Of a DNA stretch of 57,381 bases, positions 25,932 through 34,700 are shown one piece after another. The notes beneath the pieces are model-generated. The model saw nothing but the letters and a program-made list of their open reading frames with translations, was not told the DNA's origin and made no database searches. A program made the translations under genes and the position numbers. This stretch comes from an uncultured Sphingomonadales bacterium (lineage in GTDB: Bacteria > Pseudomonadota > Alphaproteobacteria > Sphingomonadales > Sphingomonadaceae), in NCBI GenBank assembly GCA_937898525.1, contig CALCBC010000011.1:1-57381 (forward strand), in the 5' to 3' direction. Numbering within the stretch: position 1 is the first letter of the stretch; every line of letters starts with the position of its first letter.

Positions 25932-26783
25932 TCACTCGTCCAGCGGCTTGACCGGGCCGAGCTGCATGCCGCCGTCGATCATCACGTGGCTGCCGGTCAT
26001 GTAGCTGCCGGCGTCCGACGCCAGCAGCAGCGCGAGCGGCTTGATCTGGTACGTCTCGGCCATACGCCCGACCGGGACCAGCTCGTCCCACGCGGCCTTG
26101 GCGGCGGGGTTCTTCTTGACCCAGCCGTCGCCGATGTTGGTCACGAAGGGCCCCGGGGCGATCGCGTTGACGCGGATGCCGTAGGCCGCGAGCTCGTAGG
26201 CAGCGTGGCGCATGAAGTGCTTCACCCCGGCCTTCGCGGCCATGTAGGGCACTCCGACGATCGCCTCGTTGACTTCGGCCGCGTTCGAGCTGGTGATGAC
26301 GATGCTGCCGCCCCGGCGGTGCGTGTTGGCCTTCATCACCCGCGCCGCCTCGCGCACGGTGTGGAACACGCCGTTGAGGTTGATGCCGATCGACTTGTAC
26401 CAGCGCTCGGGGTCGTAGACGTCTATCTGCCCGTCGGGATTGCGCTTGCCCTCGGGGGTCCAGAAGCCGTTGCCGACGTCGAGCCCAGCATTGGCGAAGG
26501 CGATGTCGCATCCGCCGTAGGCAGCGACATGCTCGTCGAACGCCTTGGCGACCTGGTCGAGCTGTGCCACGTCGCACGCGCTCCAGCGCGCCTCGTAGCC
26601 CTCGTCGACCAGCCGCTGCGCCTCGCGCGCCGCGCCCTCTGCATCGATGTCCGTCAGAGTGACCTTGGCGCCGGCCTCGGCCATGCACTCGGCATAGGCG
26701 AGCCCGATCCCGCTCGCCGCGCCGGTGACCAGCGCCGAGCGGCCGCGAATGTCGAACTGGTCCAGGGTCTTCGGGCCTTCCAT
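25932..26783 (-). CDS. Short-chain dehydrogenase/reductase (SDR)
   Basis: A 283-residue classical SDR. Cofactor motif TGAASGIG (20-27), NAG (98-100), catalytic Ser165/166 (ITSSNA), Tyr180 and Lys184 (YMAAK) and the PG motif IAPGPFVTNIG are all present. TDIDAE after strand two suggests NAD preference. An insertion, GNGFWTPEGKRNPDGQIDVY, around residues 105-123 enlarges the substrate pocket compared with typical 250-residue SDRs. It sits directly upstream of the alcohol dehydrogenase gene (4-bp gap). Substrate unknown. Confidence 0.9.
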   Translation of the reverse strand: MEGPKTLDQFDIRGRSALVTGAASGIGLAYAECMAEAGAKVTLTDIDAEGAAREAQRLVDEGYEARWSACDVAQLDQVAKAFDEHVAAYGGCDIAFANAGLDVGNGFWTPEGKRNPDGQIDVYDPERWYKSIGINLNGVFHTVREAARVMKANTHRRGGSIVITSSNAAEVNEAIVGVPYMAAKAGVKHFMRHAAYELAAYGIRVNAIAPGPFVTNIGDGWVKKNPAAKAAWDELVPVGRMAETYQIKPLALLLASDAGSYMTGSHVMIDGGMQLGPVKPLDE

Positions 26784-26833
26784 CGTCGTCCTTTCGCCCT
26801 CCCTCGCAATTGCGGGGCCGGATCTTTGGTTCG

Positions 26834-26897
26834 CGCGGAGATCGCAGAGACTGCAGAGGTGTAGCGCTGAATCTCCGCGTCCTCTGCGGTCTCTGCG
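26834..26897. repeat. Intergenic repeat with interleaved inverted arms
   Basis: Arm A CGCGGAGAT (26834-26842) and arm B CGCAGAGAC-T-GCAGAGG (26843-26859) are followed by their reverse complements in the same order, A' (26871-26879) then B' (26881-26897, one mismatch). It lies between the cupin and SDR genes. Similar CGCGGAGA/CGCAGAGA words occur at 57321-57381. Confidence 0.6.
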
Positions 26898-26927
26898 CGA
26901 TTCATTGGGTCCCCCTTCGCGCGTGGA

Positions 26928-27467
26928 TCAGAGATAGAGCTTCGGGTTGATCGGGATCCCCTGCTCCCGGCAGTACTCCTCGTAGTGGTTCATCATCCAC
27001 CACACGTCGACGGTCTGCACGAACGCGCCCTTGTCGTCGTAGAACTCGATCGGCCCTTCCATCCAGCCGAACAGCTTCACGCCCTGGGGGTGCTCGGTCA
27101 CCAGCGTATGGCTCTCGCCGGGGACCTCGAGGATCAGTCCGCCGGGTGTCGCCACCCAGTCGTACTCGAGATAGCGTACCGACCCCTCGAGGCAGACCAT
27201 GGTGATCGTGCCGCGATGCAGGTGCGTGCCGACCACGCCCGGGCCCTTCACCCACAGGATGTTCGAGAACAGGTTGCGGCGCACGTCGAACGCGAGGTGC
27301 TTGATCGCCGCGGTCTCGCCGAACGGCACCCACGGGCTGTCGACGTCGGTCTGCGCGTCGATGTAGCGCCCGCCCGGCGAGTGCCGCGCGACGAGGTCGG
27401 CGTATTCGAAGCCGACGTCGACGATTTCCTTCCTGGTCGAGGGCGGCGCTTTCATCTGGGTGGCCAT
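26928..27467 (-). CDS. Cupin protein, 2,4'-dihydroxyacetophenone dioxygenase-like (copy 2)
   Basis: A 179-residue cupin. Metal-binding region: GTHLHRGTIT, EGSVRYLEYDW and EVPGESHTLV. The last matches the neighbour copy (ETPGESHTLV) and the one at 7097 (EPPGSTHTL). The C-terminal VDVWWMMNHYEEYCREQGI parallels YDVFDYMRDARAHYEECGI of the neighbour. Here SGxWAYLE is changed to EGSVRYLE. Two such cupins next to each other suggest sequential or subunit-type roles, possibly cleaving a hydroxy- or diketone side chain. Dioxygenase activity is inferred from the family only. Confidence 0.8.
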   Translation of the reverse strand: MATQMKAPPSTRKEIVDVGFEYADLVARHSPGGRYIDAQTDVDSPWVPFGETAAIKHLAFDVRRNLFSNILWVKGPGVVGTHLHRGTITMVCLEGSVRYLEYDWVATPGGLILEVPGESHTLVTEHPQGVKLFGWMEGPIEFYDDKGAFVQTVDVWWMMNHYEEYCREQGIPINPKLYL

Positions 27468-27492
27468 GGTGGAGGCTCCTTCGTTCCGTTGG

Positions 27493-27606
27493 CCCTCTCC
27501 GCTTCAGGGGGGAGGGTTGGGAGAGGGGGAGTTGCGCTACGCCGCGCCCGGTCCCCTCTCCTTCCGCGCCTGCGGCGCTCCCTCCTCTTCCCTGAAGGGG
27601 AGAGGG
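27493..27606. repeat. REP-like element bounded by 17-bp inverted repeats
   Basis: CCCTCTCCGCTTCAGGG (27493-27509) and CCCTGAAGGGGAGAGGG (27590-27606) are inverted with one mismatch. They frame about 80 bp containing further GAGAGGG/CCCTCTC words. It fills the 150-bp gap between the two cupin genes. A shorter CCCTCTCCCTGAATGGAAGAGGG occurs after clpS. Confidence 0.6.
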
Positions 27607-27617
27607 CGATCTCTTTT

Positions 27618-28163
27618 CTACCGTATCAGCGTATCGAGGTAGTCGGCGCCGATGCCGCATTCCTCGTAGTGGGCCCGGGCGTCGCGCATGTAGTCGAACA
27701 CGTCGTAGTGGCCGACGGTGTTGCCCTGCTCGTCGAGCCACATCAGCGGGCCCGAGACGACGAAGAACACCTTCATCGGGTCGGGGTGCTCGTAGCTGAC
27801 CAGCGTGTGGCTCTCGCCGGGCGTCTCGAAGATGAAGTCGCCGGCGGTCGCGGTCCATTCGTGCTCGAGGTAGGCCCACTTGCCGCTGATCGTGTAGGCC
27901 CAGATCGGCTTCGGGTGATAGTGCCGGTTCACGATGCACGGCTTCTTCGCCATCAGCACGTCGGCCCACATGTTGAGCGTCGGACTGACCCACACCGGCT
28001 TGGAATAGACGTCTTCCACATGCGGGCGACCGATCGGCACCCACAGGCGCTCGTCACCCTCGGCGATCTTGGCCATGTAGGCTTCCGGCTTGGCGCCGGG
28101 GCGGAACGCATGCGGGACGGGCGGCGTGCCCTTCCACGGTTCGGTCGTCGGAGTTTCAGGCAT
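27618..28163 (-). CDS. Cupin protein, 2,4'-dihydroxyacetophenone dioxygenase-like (copy 3)
   Basis: A 181-residue cupin with NRHYHPKPIWAYTISGKWAYLEHEW and ETPGESHTLVSYEH carrying the presumed iron ligands (HxH and the later His). It shares the SG-x-WAYLE core with the cupin at 7097 and the C-terminal helix with its neighbour. The gene starts 59 bp after the TonB receptor gene, and its Shine-Dalgarno sequence lies inside a perfect hairpin. It may cleave C-C bonds in an aryl ketone or similar substrate; that rests on family likeness only. Confidence 0.8.
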   Translation of the reverse strand: MPETPTTEPWKGTPPVPHAFRPGAKPEAYMAKIAEGDERLWVPIGRPHVEDVYSKPVWVSPTLNMWADVLMAKKPCIVNRHYHPKPIWAYTISGKWAYLEHEWTATAGDFIFETPGESHTLVSYEHPDPMKVFFVVSGPLMWLDEQGNTVGHYDVFDYMRDARAHYEECGIGADYLDTLIR

Positions 28164-28168
28164 GTTCT

Positions 28169-28190
28169 CTCCCTCCGGTCGAGGAGGGAG
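28169..28190 (-). promoter_or_regulatory. Hairpin that sequesters the cupin ribosome-binding site
   Basis: On the minus strand CTCCCTCC-TCGACC-GGAGGGAG forms a perfect 8-bp stem with a 6-base loop. The 3' arm is the Shine-Dalgarno sequence, five bases before the ATG at 28163. Confidence 0.55.
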
Positions 28191-28222
28191 CCGCGAATGC
28201 GGCCCCCTCGCTCAGTTGCGCT

Positions 28223-30712
28223 TCAGAACTCGAAACCGAGGCGGGCGTACCATTCGGCAGGCCTGCTGTAGGTGCCGTAGATCACCCCACCACCGACTTG
28301 CGCCTGGCCGGTGACCAGGTAGCGCTCGTCGGTGATGTTAGTCGCACCGACGGTCACGTTCCAGTTCCCGTGATCGGGTTCGTAGGTGACGCTCGCGTTG
28401 AGGATGTCGGTCGTCGGCCGGAGCAGCAGGATCGTGCCTTCCGTATCGTTGCGCATCCCCGTGGTGTGCGTCCAGTCGGCCAGCAGGACCAGCGAGCCCC
28501 TGCCGACCGGCACTTCGAGTCGCGGCGCGATGTTGAACTTCCAGTCGGGGGCTTTCGGCAGGTCGGCGCCTGCGAACACGCCGAGCTGGATATCGCTCGG
28601 CGCCACTTGCGCCGGAGCGTCCACGCTCGTGTAGGTCGCGTCGAGATAGCCGACCGAGGCGGTGATCGTGAAGTTGTCGGTCGGCGCGGCGAGGGCTTCG
28701 ACCTCGAAGCCCTTGATCCGCGCGTTGCCGGCGTTCCTCACGGTCGGCGATACGCCTTCCTGGAAGTTGAGCTGGATGCCCTCGTACTTGGTCGTGAACG
28801 CCGCCAGGTTGAGCTGCAGGCGGCGGTCGATCAGCGTCGACTTGACGCCTGCTTCCCACGTTTCTGCCTCTTCCTCGCCGAAAGTCGGCGCGACCGGCAG
28901 CGGGTTGGACAGGCGCGTGGTCCAGCCGCCCGTCTTGTAGCCCTGGCTGAACGAGCCGTAGATCATCACGTCGTCGGTCGGGTAGAGCTGCGCCCCGGCC
29001 TTGAACGAGAAGTTGTCGAATTCCTGCTCGTGGGGTTCGAGCGGGTAGTAGCGGAAGGGCTCACTCGGGATCGGGAAGCCGATTGCTTCGGCGCAGGCTG
29101 CGCTGGGATTGCCGGTGACCGGATCGAGATCCATGCACCCGGCGAGCTTGTAATTGATGCCGTTCACGTCGGACTGCGCGCCGACGTAGCTCTTGTCTTC
29201 CTTGGTGTAGCGGCCGCCGAGGGTGAAGCCGAGCAGGTCCGACACGCGCCAGTCGACTTGGCCGAAGGCGGCATAGGCGGTCGTGTCGATCTGGCCGGGC
29301 CCGTCGACCTGGAGCAGGCCGCCGGCGAACGTGACGAAGTCGCGCAAGTCGCCCTTCTCGTTGAACACGTAGCCGCCGACGACGAAGTTGAGCGCGTTGT
29401 CGAGCGCCGAGCCGGTCAGCTGCAGCTCCTGGCTCCACTGCTCCTGATCGACGGTGAAGCTGGTCTGCAGCACCGGAAGCGGTGAGTTGTCGAGGTCGAC
29501 GCCCGCCGCGAAATCGATCTTGCGGTAAGACGAGATCGATTTCAGCATCACGTCCGGCGAGAGATCGAGCTCAAGGTCGAGCCCGACGCCGCCCTGCTTG
29601 AGCTTCGAGAAGTTGTTGCCGGTGGCCCAGCTGGTATCGATATCATCGTTGACCCAGCGATCGTCGAGCGGGGCCACGTCGTTGAGCGGGTCGGCATCGA
29701 CATTGCGGCTCGCGAGGCCCGAGATCGTGTTGTAGCCGGCGTTGCTGCTGCGGGGACCGCAGACGTTGGTGAAGCCCATCGCGTCGATCGTGGCGCCATC
29801 CGAGCTGATGCAGGTGTTGTAGAGGAAGGCAAAAAACGCCGCGGGGTTGTCGTCGAGAATGTCGAGCACCGTGTTTGCGGTCGAGCTCTGGTCGATCTTG
29901 GTGAAGTCGCCCGTCAGCGTTGCGCGGAAGGAGCCGCCGTTGTCCCAGCGCAGCTTGCCGCGCAGGTTCCAGGTGTCGTCGCCGCCTTGACGGTCGGCAG
30001 TCTCGTAACCTGCCGCGGGGAAGAGCTCCCACGAATCGTAGTCGCCGGCATCGCCCGGATAGGGGACACGCTTCTGGTAGCCCTTGCGGTTGAGCATGCC
30101 GAACGCGAGCGACGAGGAAAGCCCGTCGGCGATCGGCAGCTCGACCATGCCGCGAACCTGCATCCGCTCAAAGCTGCCGACGGTGATATCGCCGGTGACG
30201 CGGAACTCGTCGCCCGGATTGCGGGTGACGATCGAGATCGCGCCGCCGATCGTGTTGCGGCCGAACAGGGTTCCCTGCGGGCCCTTCAGCACCTCGATCC
30301 GCTCGACGTCGAGCAGGTCCTGGTTCGCGCCGATCGAGCGCCCCAGATAGACGCCGTCGAGGTACACGCCGACCGCCGGGTCGATATTGAAGGCGAAGTC
30401 GCTCGAGCCGATGCCGCGGATCGTCGCGCCGAGCACCGCGCTGGAGCCCGAGAACGGGGTCGAGGCGTCGAGCGTGACGTTGGGGGTGATGCCCGAGAGT
30501 GCCGAGACGTTGCCGACGGCGCGCTCCTGCAGCGTGTCGGCGTTGAACGCGCTGATCGCGATCGGCACGTCCTGCACGTCCTCGGCGCGCTTCTGCGCGG
30601 TCACGACGATTTCCTGGATGCCGCCGCTGCTCTCGGCGTCCTGGTCCTGCGCCACGGCCGGCATGGCCAGGGCACACGCCAGCGCGGCAAGCGAAACCTG
30701 CGTCACTCTCAT
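28223..30712 (-). CDS. TonB-dependent receptor, catabolic-substrate type
   Basis: An 829-residue outer-membrane receptor typical of the expanded Sphingomonadales family. The signal peptide is MRVTQVSLAALACALAMPAVAQ; a TonB box EIVVTAQKR, plug motifs (VERIEVLKGPQGTLFGRNT, GGAISIVTRNP) and a barrel ending in YARLGFEF follow. The start at 30712 has GGGAG eight bases upstream; an in-frame ATG at 30727 adds five residues. It sits between the AraC regulator and the cupin genes in the same orientation, so it probably takes up the compound degraded by this cluster, not iron. The ligand is unknown. Confidence 0.92.
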   Translation of the reverse strand: MRVTQVSLAALACALAMPAVAQDQDAESSGGIQEIVVTAQKRAEDVQDVPIAISAFNADTLQERAVGNVSALSGITPNVTLDASTPFSGSSAVLGATIRGIGSSDFAFNIDPAVGVYLDGVYLGRSIGANQDLLDVERIEVLKGPQGTLFGRNTIGGAISIVTRNPGDEFRVTGDITVGSFERMQVRGMVELPIADGLSSSLAFGMLNRKGYQKRVPYPGDAGDYDSWELFPAAGYETADRQGGDDTWNLRGKLRWDNGGSFRATLTGDFTKIDQSSTANTVLDILDDNPAAFFAFLYNTCISSDGATIDAMGFTNVCGPRSSNAGYNTISGLASRNVDADPLNDVAPLDDRWVNDDIDTSWATGNNFSKLKQGGVGLDLELDLSPDVMLKSISSYRKIDFAAGVDLDNSPLPVLQTSFTVDQEQWSQELQLTGSALDNALNFVVGGYVFNEKGDLRDFVTFAGGLLQVDGPGQIDTTAYAAFGQVDWRVSDLLGFTLGGRYTKEDKSYVGAQSDVNGINYKLAGCMDLDPVTGNPSAACAEAIGFPIPSEPFRYYPLEPHEQEFDNFSFKAGAQLYPTDDVMIYGSFSQGYKTGGWTTRLSNPLPVAPTFGEEEAETWEAGVKSTLIDRRLQLNLAAFTTKYEGIQLNFQEGVSPTVRNAGNARIKGFEVEALAAPTDNFTITASVGYLDATYTSVDAPAQVAPSDIQLGVFAGADLPKAPDWKFNIAPRLEVPVGRGSLVLLADWTHTTGMRNDTEGTILLLRPTTDILNASVTYEPDHGNWNVTVGATNITDERYLVTGQAQVGGGVIYGTYSRPAEWYARLGFEF

Positions 30713-30862
30713 CAATGTCACTCCCATGTCCACGTCGTTATGTCTGCGCCGCACACAGCGGCTCGCGTGAACGATAGGGGAGGGCTTCGGCGCGGCGCTT
30801 GCACACCCGCGCAGCCGACTTGGACTGCAGCGCAAGCAGGCGGGCCTCAGGTGCCCGTCAGG

Positions 30863-31810
30863 TCATTCGCCGCAGCGACTGTGGCCTGTTCGCCACTGGC
30901 GCGGCGAGACGCCGAACTTCTGGCGGAAGCAGCGCGTGAAGTAGGCGCTGTCGTTGAACCCGTGGGCAAACGCGACTTCGGTGATCGTCGCCAGCGGGTC
31001 GGCGATCAGCCGCTCGGCCGCGCGTTCGAGCCGCCGCTCGAGGATCGCCGCGGTTGGCGTCGTGCCCATCTCGGCGAACAGGTTCTGGACCGTGCGCACC
31101 GAGGTGCCGAGCTCGGCCGCCATCGAGGCGGAGCGCAGGGTGGGATCGGCGAGGTTGGCGTCGATCAGCGCCAGGGCACGGCGGCGCAGCTCGCGTTCGG
31201 GCGTTCCCTGCGGCGCGCGCTTCCCCTCGTGCACCGCCATCGCCGCGAGGTCGTAGAAGATTCGGCTCATCCCCTCGCCCCACGCCGGGTCGCAGGCCCC
31301 GCGATCGTCGGCCTGACGCCACAGCGAGAGGAGGAAGTCGCTGAACACCCGCGCGGCAGGCGTGGTCCCGGACAGGCGCCTCGCGATCACGTCGTCGAGG
31401 TCCGGAACGCGTTCGGCGAGCTCGCGTCGCGGGAATTCGACAACCATCATCTCGTGTGCGGAGAGGTCGAAGAAGTACGGCTCGTGCGGTGATCCGAACA
31501 CGAAGTCGCCCGGCCCGAGGCGCGTTTCCAGGCCGCCCTGTCTGTGCTCGGCCCGGCCGCGCCACTGCATGTGCAGGATGACGCGCTCCTCGGGCGCGTC
31601 GAGCGGGCGGCGCCCGACGCTGGCCTCGACCGAGCGCGTCCGGATCATGTCCAGCTCGCCGAGCCGCCAGCTCCACATCTCGCCCTCGAACCGGTGGCTC
31701 TCGGCGTTGACGAAGGTGCCGGTGAAGACCTCGTCGGCGACGGTGTTCCAGTACCGCAGGCGCTCGCCCGGAGCGATGCCGGCGGTTTCGAATTTTGCGA
31801 CCACACCCAT
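30863..31810 (-). CDS. AraC-family transcriptional regulator
   Basis: A 315-residue AraC/XylS regulator. The N-terminal half is an AraC-binding-like sensing domain (GPGDFVFGSPHEPYFFDL). The C-terminal hundred residues hold two HTH motifs: SMAAELGTSVRTVQNLFAEMG and EVAFAHGFNDSAYFTRCFRQKFGVSPRQWR. The start at 31810 (MGVVAKFETAG) gives the family length; the open frame further upstream overlaps the MFS gene and is not used. It lies inside the catabolic cluster and probably activates it in response to the substrate. No operator was identified. Confidence 0.9.
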   Translation of the reverse strand: MGVVAKFETAGIAPGERLRYWNTVADEVFTGTFVNAESHRFEGEMWSWRLGELDMIRTRSVEASVGRRPLDAPEERVILHMQWRGRAEHRQGGLETRLGPGDFVFGSPHEPYFFDLSAHEMMVVEFPRRELAERVPDLDDVIARRLSGTTPAARVFSDFLLSLWRQADDRGACDPAWGEGMSRIFYDLAAMAVHEGKRAPQGTPERELRRRALALIDANLADPTLRSASMAAELGTSVRTVQNLFAEMGTTPTAAILERRLERAAERLIADPLATITEVAFAHGFNDSAYFTRCFRQKFGVSPRQWRTGHSRCGE

Positions 31811-31839
31811 GCGGGCTTGCTCCTGGGACGGCGTCTCCT

Positions 31840-33174
31840 TCAGGCCGGGACGGGGTTGGCGGCCGCCCGCCGCGCGAGCGCGGCCGGAGCGGTCTCGTGC
31901 AGGCCCATCGAGATGAACCCGCTGACGACGGCGAGGCCCATCAGCATCCACAGGAAAGTCTCGGCGCCGAACGTGTCGTTGAGCGCGCCGGCGATCGGAG
32001 GGCCGAACACGCCTCCGAGAATCTCGCAGGAACCCATGGCAAGGCCGAGTACCGTCGCATGCTGCGTCGGCGGGAAGGTCTCCGACGGGATCGTCGCCAT
32101 GAAGATCGGGAAGATGCCGTTGACCATCCAGCCGATGAAGAAGATCGGCACCAGTACGACCGCGTAGCCGCTCATGCTGCCGACGGCGAAGCCGTCGAAC
32201 GCGGTCGGGTCGAGGAACAGCACGCCGAGCGGGCCGACCACCGAGAGGAACGGCAGGAATACCATCACCGGCTTGCGGCCGATCTTGTCCGACAGGCCGC
32301 TGACGGCGAAGCTGTAGATCGCCGCGGCGACGCCGAGCGAGCCCATCAGGTAGCTCATCGAGGTTTCGTCCATGCCCCGGCCGTTGACCAGAAACAGCGG
32401 CATGAACGCCCAGGTGATCACGAAGTGGGCGACCATCAGGATGCCGACCACGACGCAGATCCACATGTTGCGGACCTTCATCGCTTCTGTTGCAGAGCTG
32501 GCCCAACCGGCCGCGACCGCGCCAAGCGTCCGCGCCTCGCGCGTCTCGCGTGCAGGCATCTCGGGCTCGCGCAGCATGAACCAGATCAGGCCAGCGCTGA
32601 GCAGGCCCGGGAGGGCAGCGAGGTAGAACGCCTCGCGCCAGCTGAACGCCTGTGCGATCGCCACCAGCACCACCGGCGCGGCGAAGCTGCCGAGCAGGTT
32701 CGAGCCGAGGTTCTGCGCCACGCCCTGGGCCAGGCCGCGCCGCGCCGGATCGACCTCGCTCGCCACCATCGCGTGGCTGATCGGCATCACGCCGCCCTCG
32801 GCCGCGCCCATCAGCAGCCGCGCGGCGAACAGGAACAGGAAGCTCGTGGCGAGACCCGAGAGGAACGAGCACAGCGAGAACGCGATGGTCGCGAGTATCA
32901 GCAGCAGCTTGCGCTTGCCGAGGCTGTCGGAGAGGCCGCCGACGAAGAAGGCCGCGATCGCCCAGGTGAAGCTCATGCCGCCTGCAATTACGCCGATCTG
33001 CGTCTGCGACAGCGCGAGCTCGGACTCGATGCCCAGCGGCATCAGCACGTTGGCCGCCTGCCGGTCGAAGAACACGATGCCGAAATTGAGGCTCAGCAGG
33101 AACACCAGCAGGGTCTGGTACCCGGCCGAGTTCTTCATCCAGTTGCCTTGCGGCGGGGTGGCGCTTGGCTGCAT
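31840..33174 (-). CDS. MFS transporter, ACS (anion:cation symporter)-like
   Basis: A 444-residue twelve-TM permease. Seen: NFGIVFFDRQAANVLMP in TM1, GGLSDSLGKRKLLL as the loop 2-3 motif, RLLMGAAEGGVMP in TM4-5 and SDKIGRKPVMVF in the second half. The RLLMGAAEGG signature is typical of the organic-anion (ACS) group that carries hexuronates, phthalate, tartrate and similar acids. It is followed 29 bp later by the AraC gene and preceded 21 bp by the VOC gene, so all are one operon. It probably moves the cluster's substrate across the inner membrane. Confidence 0.88.
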   Translation of the reverse strand: MQPSATPPQGNWMKNSAGYQTLLVFLLSLNFGIVFFDRQAANVLMPLGIESELALSQTQIGVIAGGMSFTWAIAAFFVGGLSDSLGKRKLLLILATIAFSLCSFLSGLATSFLFLFAARLLMGAAEGGVMPISHAMVASEVDPARRGLAQGVAQNLGSNLLGSFAAPVVLVAIAQAFSWREAFYLAALPGLLSAGLIWFMLREPEMPARETREARTLGAVAAGWASSATEAMKVRNMWICVVVGILMVAHFVITWAFMPLFLVNGRGMDETSMSYLMGSLGVAAAIYSFAVSGLSDKIGRKPVMVFLPFLSVVGPLGVLFLDPTAFDGFAVGSMSGYAVVLVPIFFIGWMVNGIFPIFMATIPSETFPPTQHATVLGLAMGSCEILGGVFGPPIAGALNDTFGAETFLWMLMGLAVVSGFISMGLHETAPAALARRAAANPVPA

Positions 33175-33195
33175 CGTTCGGGATCCCGTCGGTGA

Positions 33196-33741
33196 TCAGA
33201 GGAAGGAGCGAACCGAGTCGGTTCCGTCCCAGCCGCGGCTGGCTTCCCAGAAGCGGGTGAAGGTCGAATCCATCCCGGGCGTCACCGGAAGAAGCTCGAT
33301 GAAGCCGAGCTGTGCGCCCGTCCCGTTGTCGAGATAGACCACTTCGCCGCCGGTCGGCACCGCGGCGCGGAACGCCTCGTGGTAGCCGCGCGCCTGGTAG
33401 TCCCGGCTGTCGGCGTCGACGTCAGCGCAGGCGATCCCGACGTGGTGGAAGCCGAAGCCGCGCAGCTCGATGGTTTCCTTGTACACCGAGGGATTGTCGT
33501 CGAGCGGCTGGATCAGCTCGATCAGCATGTGCCCGGCGAAACCCATCGCGATGGTGATGTCGGCGCGCGATTCCTCGCCGCGATAGGTCTGTCCGGGAAC
33601 GAGGAAGTTCGGCAGCACGAAGAAGGGCCCCGCGCGCATGTCCGCCACCCAGCGGCGGATCGCTTCCTGCAGGTCGGGGACGATAAACGCCGTCTGGGCG
33701 ACACCGCCCATCGGCTGGCCGTAGCCGAGCTCGCCTGTCAC
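33196..33741 (-). CDS. VOC (glyoxalase/bleomycin resistance/dioxygenase) superfamily protein
   Basis: A protein of about 181 residues with the paired beta-alpha-beta-beta-beta pattern of the vicinal-oxygen-chelate fold. GVAQTAFIVPDLQEAIRRW begins the first module, HMLIELIQP holds the likely first-module acid, GFGFHHVGIACADVD begins the second with its His, and LGFIELLPV ends it with Glu. The GTG start at 33741 follows GGGAGAGG. It is the first gene of the minus-strand cluster. Isomerase, lyase or dioxygenase chemistry are all possible in this superfamily. Confidence 0.82.
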   Translation of the reverse strand: MTGELGYGQPMGGVAQTAFIVPDLQEAIRRWVADMRAGPFFVLPNFLVPGQTYRGEESRADITIAMGFAGHMLIELIQPLDDNPSVYKETIELRGFGFHHVGIACADVDADSRDYQARGYHEAFRAAVPTGGEVVYLDNGTGAQLGFIELLPVTPGMDSTFTRFWEASRGWDGTDSVRSFL

Positions 33742-33913
33742 TATGCCTCTCCCGCGCCGGCTTCCCCGGCGTCCTTGCCGCATGGCTCGCCAATCGGCGC
33801 GACAAAGTCAATCACTTGCGAGGGCTGAAGGGGTGAAGGCGGGGCACGATCCCGCGGCCGCTGGAATCCCCCGCGATTTCCGCTAAGCCTGTCACCCCGA
33901 GAGGAGCACGAAC

Positions 33914-34669
33914 ATGGCTACCCAGCTCAGGCAGAAGCCCGAATGCAGCGAGGCCGAATGGGCCGCGCGCCAGGATCTCGCCGCCTGCTACCGCATCTTC
34001 GACATGCTCGGCTGGTCGGAATCGATCTACAACCACATCACCCTGCGCGTGCCGGGCGAGGAAGCGTTCCTGATCAACCCGTTCGGGCTGCTGTGGTCGG
34101 AAGTCACCGCGAGCAACCTGATCAAGATCGACAGCGAGGGCAACAAGCTCTGCGGCAGCCCGTACCCGGTCAACCTCGCCGGGTTCACCCAGCACTCGGT
34201 GTTCCACAAGCGGCTGCCGTGGGCCCATGCGATCGTCCACACGCACACGCCCGACACGATGGCCGTGTGCTCGAGCGAGGAAGGGCTGACGCCGACCAAC
34301 TTCTACTCGTGCTTCTTCGAGGGCTCGATCGGCTACCACGACTTCGAGGGCATCACCGTGCGGCCCGAGGAAGGCGAGCGGCTGATCCGCAACATCGGCA
34401 ACAACCGCGTGCTGATGCTGCGCAACCACGGCCCGGTAGTCATGGCCGAGACGCTGCCGGCGATGTTCCTCAGCTATTACATGCTGCAGCGCGCCTGCGA
34501 GATCCAGGTCAAGACCGCCGCCCTCGGCAAGCCGATCCGCGTCCCGCCCGAAGTCGTCGAAGTGCACCAGCGCGATCGCGACAAGATGCTCACCGCCGAC
34601 TTCGGCAAGCTCGATTTCGAGGCTTGGAAGCGCAAGCTCGATACCGTCGACCGGGGCTGGCGCGAGTGA
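33914..34669 (+). CDS. Class II aldolase/adducin-family protein
   Basis: A 251-residue class II aldolase-like enzyme. The zinc ligands are seen in AIVHTHTPDT and in RNHGPVV, and NHITLRVPG and NPFGLLWSEVTASNLIKID are N-terminal family motifs. Family members are fuculose-phosphate-type aldolases, decarboxylases or dehydratases. GAGGAG precedes the ATG. It is divergent from the VOC-led operon and is followed 31 bp later by the [2Fe-2S] gene. A retro-aldol or decarboxylation step late in the cluster's pathway is plausible but unproven. Confidence 0.85.
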   Translation: MATQLRQKPECSEAEWAARQDLAACYRIFDMLGWSESIYNHITLRVPGEEAFLINPFGLLWSEVTASNLIKIDSEGNKLCGSPYPVNLAGFTQHSVFHKRLPWAHAIVHTHTPDTMAVCSSEEGLTPTNFYSCFFEGSIGYHDFEGITVRPEEGERLIRNIGNNRVLMLRNHGPVVMAETLPAMFLSYYMLQRACEIQVKTAALGKPIRVPPEVVEVHQRDRDKMLTADFGKLDFEAWKRKLDTVDRGWRE

Positions 34670-34700
34670 GCGAGGCGCGCCCGGAAGACGACTGCCGCAC

